Shown here one piece after another: positions 16,294 to 22,341 of a DNA stretch of 22,341 nt. The notes below the pieces were generated by a model. The model had not been told where the DNA came from and ran no database searches. It worked only from the letters and a program-made list of their open reading frames with translations. The translations under genes and the position numbers were made by a program. Origin of the DNA: CAISIP01 sp031403955 (GTDB lineage: Bacteria; Pseudomonadota; Gammaproteobacteria; Burkholderiales; Burkholderiaceae_C); the NCBI GenBank assembly GCA_031403955.1, contig JANNGR010000049.1:1-22341 (forward strand). Reading direction: 5' to 3'. Position 1 is the stretch's first letter, and each line of letters begins with the position of its first letter.

Positions 16294-16320
16294 TTATCGG
16301 CACCTGGCGCGGCAACTCAA
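16294..16320 (-). promoter_or_regulatory. Sigma-28 (FliA) promoter of fliS-fliT
   Basis: On the minus strand the -35 region TTGAGTTG (16313-16320) and the -10 region GCCGATAA (16294-16301) are separated by exactly 11 bases. The -10 box matches the sigma-28 consensus GCCGATAA at 8 of 8 positions, and the -35 box matches TAAAGTTT at 5 of 8. The promoter ends about 29 bases before the fliS ATG, which suits a short leader carrying the AAGGA ribosome site. Confidence 0.8.
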
Positions 16321-16374
16321 GCCCATGGCAACGCAAAAATCAGCCGTTGGCAACCGATGCCGATTCGCATAGCC

Positions 16375-16743
16375 TCAGCCGTCGAGAAACTGGCGCAACA
16401 CAGACTGGGCGTCATCGGACAGGCTCCTGAACACCAGTCCAACCTTGAAACCGTCCTCCCGGCTACTGAATATGCTGTGCGTCACGGCCGAGCGGATCAG
16501 CAGTGTTGTATTTGTCTCGGAGCTGTTTCGCAGCGCGAACCGCACGACGCAAAGCGACGCATGCGGCGGGTTGAATGGCGCAATCACCGCCATGCCGCCG
16601 AGACTGATGTCTACGATACGAATGTCGATGATCCGCTTGTCGGCGACCAATAACTGGCCCGGCGCATGGTATGGCTTACGTTCATGCTTGCGGCGCTGGT
16701 CATTGTCGGCGCCAAGAAAGTCGGTCAGAAACGGCTTATCCAT
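16375..16743 (-). CDS. PilZ-domain protein, probable c-di-GMP receptor
   Basis: A 122-residue protein made of a single PilZ domain. The c-di-GMP-binding motifs are visible: RxxxR as R18-K-H-E-R22 in QRRKHERKPY, and D/NxSxxG as D45-I-S47-L-G-G50 in RIVDISLGGMAV. The rest is beta-rich with FKVGLVF and a final helix. No YcgR-type N-terminal domain is present. It lies 31 bases after the fliD stop, between fliD and fliS, so it probably couples c-di-GMP to filament assembly or motor function. The ATG at 16743 is chosen over an in-frame TTG at 16770. The precise partner is unknown. Confidence 0.85.
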   Translation of the reverse strand: MDKPFLTDFLGADNDQRRKHERKPYHAPGQLLVADKRIIDIRIVDISLGGMAVIAPFNPPHASLCVVRFALRNSSETNTTLLIRSAVTHSIFSSREDGFKVGLVFRSLSDDAQSVLRQFLDG

Positions 16744-16774
16744 CAGCGCGCATCCGATTGCGCCGGCCAATCGA

Positions 16775-18187
16775 TCAGTTGGTCGAACGGTTCCACTGCG
16801 CGACCTGTTGCGTCACATAGGAGTTGAGCGCATTCAGGCTGTTGAGTTGCACGTCCAGCGCGCTGTAGCGCCGGTTGAGTTGCGCTTCGACGCGGGCAAT
16901 CTTGTCGTTGAGCCGGCTTTGCTCCCTGGTATTGAGCGCGAGCGAACGTTTCAGTGAAACATCCTTGCTATTGAAAAAGCCGTCGGTCGCCAGTACGCCC
17001 TGTGAAAAGTTCTTGAATTTCAGCGCCACGCCGTTAGTCAGGGTATTGTGGTTGTCGGTCCTGAAGAGTTTTTTGACCTCGTCGCCGTTACCCAGCGCCG
17101 CGCCGAGTTTGGTGCTGTCCACGGCAAGGTCGCCGCCAAGTTGTTGGGTGATGCCGATGTCGGCCAGCCGCGCGTATACCGAGCCACTGGTGGTCGATTG
17201 CAACATGCCTCGCAACGCGTTTTGCAAACCGATGGCGGTTGGATCGCCCTGCAACAAGCCGGCGGACTTGGTGGCAGGGTCGTATTTCGTCAGGTCGTTG
17301 AGCGCCTGGTTCACCACGTTATAGGCCGCCACGAATTCGCCCACCGCGCTCTTCACAACGCCCTGGTTCGGTGTTACCGCAATCTCCACCGCGGTGGCGC
17401 TGATTTCACCGGCAATCAAGGTAACGCCCGACACCACATCGCTGAAAGTGTTGCTGGCCGAGCTGACCGGTATGTCGTTGATCTGGATACGGGCGTCTTG
17501 CCCGTACTGGATGGTGGAGCCCACCGCCAGCCGTGAAAGTCCGGCTGCGTCGGCGCTGTTTCCATCGGCATCGATCGGTATGCTGAGCTCGAAACCAGCC
17601 TCTTCCCCGGTGCTGGTCGAGCGCAGCAGCAGCCGCTGGCCAGACACATCGTTCAGGACCGTGGCGCTGACGCCCGCGCCCGCGCCATTTATCTTGCTTG
17701 CCAAGTCGGTCAAGGTGTCGGAAGCGCTGACGACGATGTCCACCGGCGCGCCGCCGGACTTGGCCGTGAATGAAGCCGGCGCCGCGCTCCATTTGCCCAA
17801 TTCCAGCCGCAAAGTGCCGGCACCCAGGGCGCCGCCCACCGGCAGCAACGCGGCCGAGGCGGTAGCCTGGGCTTTGGCCAGGTTGTCGACCTTGACACTG
17901 AAACTGTTGGCAGCCGTTGCGCCAATCGCGCTGGCCGCAACCGCCTTGCTGTTGGACGAACTGGCCGTAACGGCGTTGTAGGTGGTCAGGCTGTTGAGTT
18001 TGCCCGCCGCGTCGGACAGTGCCGAGACCAGCGACTTGATTTGACCAAACGCCGAAATCCGGGTTTCCACCGTGGCGGCCTGTATCTTCAACTTGGTCAG
18101 GGGCTGCTTTTCCAAAGCCACCAGTTGCGACACGATGGACTTCACGTCCAGACCGCTGCCAATGCCCGGTGATGAAATCGTAGCCAT
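16775..18187 (-). CDS. fliD: Flagellar cap protein FliD
   Basis: A 470-residue hook-associated protein 2 that caps the growing filament. The N-terminus (ISSPGIGSGLDVKSIVSQLVALEKQPL) and the C-terminal coiled region (LNDKIARVEAQLNRRYSALDVQLNSLN, ending VAQWNRS) are diagnostic. The middle is variable and Ala/Ser/Gly rich, as expected for surface domains. A strong AGGAGG lies about 5 bases before the ATG. A weak sigma-28-like promoter may lie at 18217-18243. fliC, upstream, has its own terminator, so fliD is probably transcribed separately. Confidence 0.96.
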   Translation of the reverse strand: MATISSPGIGSGLDVKSIVSQLVALEKQPLTKLKIQAATVETRISAFGQIKSLVSALSDAAGKLNSLTTYNAVTASSSNSKAVAASAIGATAANSFSVKVDNLAKAQATASAALLPVGGALGAGTLRLELGKWSAAPASFTAKSGGAPVDIVVSASDTLTDLASKINGAGAGVSATVLNDVSGQRLLLRSTSTGEEAGFELSIPIDADGNSADAAGLSRLAVGSTIQYGQDARIQINDIPVSSASNTFSDVVSGVTLIAGEISATAVEIAVTPNQGVVKSAVGEFVAAYNVVNQALNDLTKYDPATKSAGLLQGDPTAIGLQNALRGMLQSTTSGSVYARLADIGITQQLGGDLAVDSTKLGAALGNGDEVKKLFRTDNHNTLTNGVALKFKNFSQGVLATDGFFNSKDVSLKRSLALNTREQSRLNDKIARVEAQLNRRYSALDVQLNSLNALNSYVTQQVAQWNRSTN

Positions 18188-18216
18188 GCAAACCTCCTAT
18201 GCAAAACACTAAGCGC

Positions 18217-18243
18217 CGGTCGGCATTATCCGAGTGCGATTAA
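18217..18243 (-). promoter_or_regulatory. Possible sigma-28 promoter of fliD
   Basis: On the minus strand a -10-like GCCGACCG (18217-18224) is preceded by an 11-base spacer and TTAATCGC (18236-18243). The core GCCGA fits, but the -35 box matches only 3 of 8 positions. Its position about 30 bases before fliD is right. A sigma-70-like GATAAT is also nearby, so the assignment is tentative. Confidence 0.3.
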
Positions 18244-18251
18244 TTTCTGAT

Positions 18252-18266
18252 GGGTCAAATTGACCC
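18252..18266. promoter_or_regulatory. Short perfect palindrome upstream of fliD
   Basis: GGGTCAA (18252-18258) and TTGACCC (18260-18266) form a perfect 7-bp inverted repeat around a single base. It lies between the fliC terminator and the possible fliD promoter. A one-base centre is too short for an RNA hairpin loop, so a protein-binding site is more likely than a terminator. No matching regulator can be named. Confidence 0.35.
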
Positions 18267-18294
18267 GGTAAAAGCATGCCAATCGCCAGCATGC

Positions 18295-18324
18295 AAAACG
18301 GCGGCGGACAAATATCCGCCGCCG
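18295..18324 (-). terminator. Rho-independent terminator of the intact flagellin gene
   Basis: On the minus strand a 10-bp GC-rich perfect stem (CGGCGGCGGA / TCCGCCGCCG, plus positions 18299-18308 and 18315-18324) with a six-base loop is followed by TTTT. It lies about 50 bases after the fliC stop. On the plus strand no T-run follows, so it is directional. Confidence 0.8.
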
Positions 18325-18375
18325 CCAGGTGCATCTTCAAGCCGTGTCTCGCAAAGACCCGGCTGATTTACCAAC

Positions 18376-19842
18376 TTAACGCAGCAGTGCCAGCACCCCC
18401 TGTGGCAACTGGTTGGCTTGCGCCACCATGGCCGTGCCGGCCTGTTGCAGGATCTGGGCGCGCGACAGATTGGCGGTCTCCTTCGCGAAGTCGGCATCCA
18501 CGATGCGCGAACGTGAAGCGGACAAGTTTTCCGTCGTCACCTGCAGATTGGCAATCGTGGTCTCGAAGCGCGACTGCAAGGCGCCCAGGCTGGCGCGCGC
18601 GCCGTTGATGAAAGCCAGCGCCGAGTCCACCGTTTTGAGGGCGTCGGTGGCCTTGGTGAAGGTTGTGACGTCAAGGTTGGACACCTTGTTGAGTCCGGAG
18701 CCGGCATCGGCAAATGCATTCGAAGTTGTAACGTCGGTAGCAAACGACTTTTCGGCGTCCAGCGTGACGTAGCCGACGATGGTGGCGGTTTGGGCAGTCG
18801 TGTTGGCCGTGAGTCCAACGGAAGCACCCGAGGCGGCGCCTGCGCTGTCGAGCTTTTGCACCGTCACGTCACCGGCATTGGCTACTGCCGTATCCGACAC
18901 GGATATGTCGTTGCCAGAGGCGTTGTTCAACACCACCGCGGTACCGGCGGCATTCAGCGACGCCGTCATGCCAGTCTTGGATGTCTGGTCGTTGATTGCG
19001 GCCACTGCCGCCGACAGGCCATCGGAGGTACCGACCGCCGACACCGCGAAGGAAATCGATTGCGCGCTGCTATTTTCCGATTGCAGCGTCAAGGTGTAGT
19101 TGCCGGTCGCCGCAAAAGCCAGACTCACGTCGGTGCGTGCCGTGGCCGACACTCCGGTATTTGCTTGCTGGGCATTCACCAGGTCCGCATTCGACTTGGC
19201 CGAGCTGTTGACCGCTACCGCCACCGTGGCAGTGCCCAAGGCGCCATTTATCGCCAGCGTGCCGGCGGTGGTGGAGTTGGCACCAAACGCAGCCAACACG
19301 GCAGCACCACCGGCGGCTTGCAACTGGTTGTTGCCGTAGCTGGCGGTACGCAGATTGGCGGTGGTGGCGGTAATGGTCTGGTGGGCGTTGGCGCCGACCT
19401 GGAACTGTTGCGTGCCAAATGAGCCATTCAGCAGTTTGGAGCCGTTGAACTCAGTGGTTTGGGAGATACGGTCCAATTCACCGACCAACTGCCCTACCTC
19501 GGCCTGCAGCGCCTGGCGGTCGCTGGCACTGTTGGAAGCGTTGGCGGATTGCACTGCCAGCTCGCGTACCCGCTGCAATATGTCACCCGATGCCTTCAAG
19601 GCGCCTTCAGCGGTTTGCGCCAGCGAGATGCCATCGTTGGCGTTGCGAACCGCCTGATTCAGGCCCCGGACCTGGGACGAGAAACGCTCCGAAATCGCCA
19701 GGCCGGCGGCATCGTCTTTGGCGCTATTGATACGCAGCCCGGATGACAGGCGTGCAATTGAAGTCGACAACGAAGCCTGGTTCATGCCCAGGTTGCGTTG
19801 CGCGGTGAGTGAGTTGAGATTGGTATTGATGGTTGACGACAT
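18376..19842 (-). CDS. fliC: Flagellin FliC (intact copy)
   Basis: A 488-residue filament protein. The conserved N-terminal D0/D1 region reads INTNLNSLTAQRNL, SLSTSIARLSSGLRINSAKD, then DDAAGLAISERF; the C-terminal region has ALGALQSRFETTIANLQ, ENLSASRSRIVDADFA and the end LPQGVLALLR. The middle (about 165-400) is a variable Ala/Thr/Ser-rich surface region. GGAG lies 8 bases before the ATG and a sigma-28-like promoter lies about 140 bases upstream. A close paralogue lies head-to-head at 20162. This copy has an uninterrupted frame and its own terminator, so it is probably the expressed flagellin. Confidence 0.97.
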   Translation of the reverse strand: MSSTINTNLNSLTAQRNLGMNQASLSTSIARLSSGLRINSAKDDAAGLAISERFSSQVRGLNQAVRNANDGISLAQTAEGALKASGDILQRVRELAVQSANASNSASDRQALQAEVGQLVGELDRISQTTEFNGSKLLNGSFGTQQFQVGANAHQTITATTANLRTASYGNNQLQAAGGAAVLAAFGANSTTAGTLAINGALGTATVAVAVNSSAKSNADLVNAQQANTGVSATARTDVSLAFAATGNYTLTLQSENSSAQSISFAVSAVGTSDGLSAAVAAINDQTSKTGMTASLNAAGTAVVLNNASGNDISVSDTAVANAGDVTVQKLDSAGAASGASVGLTANTTAQTATIVGYVTLDAEKSFATDVTTSNAFADAGSGLNKVSNLDVTTFTKATDALKTVDSALAFINGARASLGALQSRFETTIANLQVTTENLSASRSRIVDADFAKETANLSRAQILQQAGTAMVAQANQLPQGVLALLR

Positions 19843-20161
19843 GGATGATCTCCAGAAAAGCTGACTGAACCCGGCATCGCTGCCGACCTGAGCGCCAGTA
19901 CAAGCCTGGCCGCCATGTCAGCGGCGTCTATAAAAAGTTGCCGGCCTGACGACGAGCCCTGTCTGCAACCCGCTGCATAGGTTTTCGGGCGGTGGGGCGA
20001 AAACTTTAGCCCTGAAACAAGGAACTGAACCGGATTTGGCCGCTTTATCGGTGCCACGACCGCTGCCCGTATCCGCACAATGCAGTCATCTTTTTTTCGT
20101 TGTCAGCCGCGTTGCTGGCGCCATATCGGCACAAGCGCCGACCACTCAAGGAGTTTTTGCA
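19843..20161. other. Intergenic region between the two flagellin genes
   Basis: This 319-bp gap separates the divergent flagellin genes. It holds the sigma-28-like promoter for the left copy (19982-20008), an inverted repeat overlapping that promoter, and the AAGGAG ribosome site (20149-20154) of the right copy. I found no comparable sigma-28 promoter facing the right copy, and no RNA gene or small coding sequence. Confidence 0.7.
19982..20008 (-). promoter_or_regulatory. Sigma-28 (FliA) promoter of the intact flagellin gene
   Basis: On the minus strand TAAAGTTT (20001-20008) matches the sigma-28 -35 consensus at 8 of 8 positions. After an 11-base spacer, CCCGAAAA (19982-19989) matches the -10 consensus GCCGATAA at 6 of 8. 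The untranslated leader would be about 130 bases. An inverted repeat GTTTTCG/CGAAAAC (19981-19987 and 19998-20004) overlaps both boxes. Confidence 0.8.
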
Positions 20162-21632
20162 ATGGCTTCGACAATCAATACCAATATCAGTTCTTTGACA
20201 GCACAGCGTAATCTCGAGGCGAGCAAGGTCGTTGTCGACCTCGATTGCGCGCCTGTCATCCGGGCTGCGTATCAATAGCGCCAAAGACGATGCCGCCGGC
20301 CTGGCGATTTCGGAGCGTTTCACGACCCAGATTCGCGGATTGAACCAGGCTGCGCGTAACGCCAACGACGGCATCTCGCTGGCGCAAACCGCCGAAGGCG
20401 CATTAAGCGGCGCCGGCAATATTCTGCAGCGGGTTCGTGAGCTGGCGGTGCAGTCGGCAAACGCCTCCAACAGTGCCGGTGACCGCCAGGCGCTGCAGCA
20501 GGAAGTGACGCAACTGGTCGCCGAGCTGGACCGGATTGCGCTGACTACCGAGTTCAATGGCCAACGGCTGCTGGACGGGACTTTCGGCACGCAGCAGTTT
20601 CAGGTCGGCGCCAACGCCAACCAGACCATTACTACCTCTACCGCCAACTTGCGCACCAATGTCTACGGCAACAACCAGTTGCAAGCCACCGGTGCCGCGG
20701 CTGTTCTGGCGGCGTTTGGTTCCAACGCCACCACCGCCGGCACGCTGGCGATCAATGGCTCGCTGGGTAGCGCATCGGTGGTTGTAGCGGCCAACAGCAG
20801 CGCCAAGTCCAACGCCGACAAGATCAACCTGGCATCCTCCGCCACCGGCGTGGTGGCCTCGGCCCGCACCGAGATGAGTTTGAGTTTTGCGGCCACCGGC
20901 GCTTACAACCTGACGCTGCAATCCGACAATACGACCGCGTTACCGATTTCCTTCTCGGTATCGGCCATCGGCACCGCCGATGGCCTGTCCGCAGCGGTGG
21001 CGGCCATCAACGACCAGTCATCCAAGACCGGTGTCATCGCTTCGCTGAACGCCACCGGCACGGCGGTCATGATTACCAACGCGTCCGGCAACGACGTTTC
21101 GGTGTCTGACACGGCGGTAGCGAACGCGGGCAACGTGACGGTGCAAAAACTCGACAGCACCGGGGCCACCTCAGGCGCCTCGGTCGCGCTCACCGCGAAC
21201 ACGACTGGCGAAACCGCCACCGTGGCCGGCTTTATCACGCTCGACTCGAACAAGTCATTCGCGGCCGATGTCACTAGCTCCAGCATTCTGGCGGCCGATA
21301 TCGGGTCTACGCTGAACAAGGTGTCAGACCTCGACGTGACCACCTTCACCAAGGCCACCGACGCGCTTAGAACGGTGGACTCCGCGCTGTCGTTCATTAG
21401 CGGCACGCGCGCCAACCTGGGCGCGCTGCAATCACGCTTCGAGACCACGATTTCCAATCTGCAAGTCACCTCGGAGAACTTGTCGGCTTCGCGTTCGCGC
21501 ATCATGGATGCCGACTTCGCGCTGGAAACCGCCAATCTGTCGCGCGCCCAGATCCTGCAACAGGCCGGCACGGCCATGGTGGCGCAGGCCAACCAGTTGC
21601 CGCAGGGCGTGCTGGCGCTGTTGCGGCAGTAA
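20162..21632 (+). pseudogene. fliC: Second flagellin gene, frameshifted near codon 23
   Basis: A paralogue of the flagellin at 18376. Translation from the ATG at 20162, which has AAGGAG 7 bases upstream, reads MASTINTNISSLTAQRNLEA and then stops at TAG 20276-20278 after 38 codons. The remaining 466 residues are open in another frame from 20232 (STSIARLSSGLRINSAKD...) to LPQGVLALLRQ at 21632. Comparison with the intact copy (codons CAG GCT TCG TTG against AAG G-- TCG TTG) shows a 2-base deletion between 20228 and 20229. A start at TTG 20232 would remove most of the N-terminal D0 helix needed for export and polymerisation. No sigma-28 promoter was recognised. It may be a real pseudogene or a sequencing error; everything downstream of the lesion is well conserved. 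Confidence 0.85.
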
Positions 21633-21844
21633 GGGCCAGGCGCGGAACCAGACCCGCAGGCGGGCATTACAGCCGCGCAGCGGTGGTTGCTGCGCTTCAG
21701 GCGCCATCGCGCTGGCCTGGCGCGGGCTTGCGCACTAGCGCCGCGACCACCACACCTGTTTTTGCCACGGACTTGATCGATTTTCGAAGCCGAATCGAAA
21801 CTACCGTCAAGTTTCCGCCCGCCATGCCGATATTGGGATCAACC

Positions 21845-22341
21845 ATGGACAAGCGGTGACCCATTGCGCCACCCAGGCAAACTGAAGTTCTTGATCGTCG
21901 ACGACTTCTCCACCATGCGCCGCATCGTTCGCGGCCTGCTGAAGGAGATGGGCTACACCGACGCCGATGAAGCCGAGGACGGCGCGCTGGCGCTGGGCAT
22001 GTTACAGCGGCAACGGTTCGACTTCGTGGTGTCGGACATCAACCTGCCGAATATGAACGGCTTTGCGCTGCAGAAGGCGATCAAGGCCGACCCGGCGCTG
22101 CGTCACATACCGGTGCTAAGGGCCCGTTCAGGAATAACTTGCACATTTGTCTCGTCAGCTTCGGGCGCGCTGCGTTGTTGCGAATCGCTTGTGTGGCCGA
22201 GCCACACGGCGCGCTCCGCGCCTAGCATCGCATCCCGAATCCGACGGCCAAATGCACAACCTATTCCCGAACGGGCCCTAATGGTAACGGCCAAGGCACG
22301 CAAGCAAGACATCGTTCTGGCGCTGCACAGCGGCGCGGCCG
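21845..22341 (+). pseudogene. cheY: CheY-like response regulator, frameshifted start and MITE insertion (partial)
   Basis: Single receiver domain of the CheY type: LKFLIVDDFSTMRRIVRGLL with the DD acidic pair, DEAEDGALAL, phospho-acceptor D in VVSDINLPNMNG, and after an insertion MVTAKARKQDIVLAL with the T of the MVTA motif. The domain is cut by the window edge before the conserved lysine. Two lesions are visible. First, the ATG at 21845 (GGGAT 6 bases upstream) reads MDKR and then TGA; dropping one G of 21855-21856 would give MDKRDPLRHPGKLKFLIVDD, so a +1 frameshift is likely, and TTG 21864 is a possible rescue start. Second, a 159-bp MITE-like element (22120-22278) splits the fourth beta strand. 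The element plus a duplicated TAA adds 162 bases, keeps the frame and has no stop, so a protein with 54 extra residues is possible, though probably misfolded. Confidence 0.8.
22120..22278. mobile_element. MITE-like element inserted in cheY
   Basis: A 159-bp non-coding element with imperfect terminal inverted repeats: 22120-22149 begins GGGCCCGTTCAGGAATAAC, and its partner at 22249-22278 ends CCGAACGGGCCC. They match at about 25 of 30 positions. It is flanked by direct repeats TAA (22117-22119 and 22279-22281), read as a target-site duplication. The interior is also dyad-rich: GTGTGGC/GCCACAC around 22190-22208 and GGCGCG/CGCGCC around 22208-22222. It encodes no transposase, so it must be mobilised in trans. 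The transposase family is not identified. Confidence 0.85.

Noticed and set aside
20116..20131. Sigma-54-like site (TGGCGC...CGGCA) upstream of the second flagellin
   Set aside because: The GG/GC spacing is right but the -12 element is poor (CGGC instead of TTGC), and it stands only about 30 bases before the ATG.
21675..21695. Hairpin GCGCAGC/GCTGCGC after the second flagellin gene, considered as a terminator
   Set aside because: A 7-bp stem without a following T-run; could be a hairpin but is not supported as a rho-independent terminator.
22103..22312. Minus-strand 69-codon open frame across the MITE-like element
   Set aside because: It spans the element boundaries and antisense cheY sequence, has no recognisable domain and is explained by the palindromic insertion.

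Overview
The window is GC-rich DNA from a Gram-negative, flagellated proteobacterium, most likely a betaproteobacterium. This is inferred from the protein families, the gene order and a sigma-28 -10 box GCCGATAA; no genus can be named from the sequence. Almost all of it is a flagellar and chemotaxis island carrying structural, export, switch, filament and regulatory genes, with the tail of an ABC-F ATPase at the left edge.

Layout. 1-303: C-terminus of a Uup-type ABC-F protein. 296-1339 (-): cheB. 1556-3294 (+): a cytoplasmic receiver-histidine kinase and a NarL/FixJ response regulator joined by an ATGA overlap. 3300-14130 (-): one tight fliF-G-H-I-J-K-L-M-N-O-P-Q-R operon encoding the MS ring, switch, export ATPase and export gate. 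14304-14621 (+): fliE, transcribed divergently from fliF. 14674-15532 (+): a mntA-hepT toxin-antitoxin pair set inside the flagellar island. 15529-18187 (-): fliT, fliS, a single-domain PilZ protein and fliD. 18376-19842 (-): an intact flagellin gene with a terminator and a sigma-28-like promoter. 20162-21632 (+): a second, head-to-head flagellin gene that is frameshifted at codon 23. 21845-end (+): a cheY-like gene with a broken start region and a 159-bp MITE-like element inserted in its reading frame.

How the genes work together. FliF, FliG, FliM and FliN form the MS ring and C ring. FliH, FliI and FliJ with FliO, FliP, FliQ and FliR form the export apparatus, and FliK controls hook length. 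FliD, FliS, FliT and FliC make and chaperone the filament. CheB, CheY and the PilZ protein link the motor to chemosensory and probably c-di-GMP signals. The sensor-less kinase/regulator pair may control the cluster, but nothing in the sequence proves this.

Most notable. The right-hand end looks damaged: flagellin 2 is frameshifted and lacks a recognisable promoter, and cheY carries both a frameshift and a MITE. A third apparent frameshift sits at the start of fliL. The two flagellin genes share a 72-bp perfectly identical inverted block on either side of the only clear flagellin promoter, which could allow inversion. No wholly unknown multi-gene system was found; the unusual items are the MITE-in-cheY fusion, the flagellin inverted pair and the toxin-antitoxin insertion.
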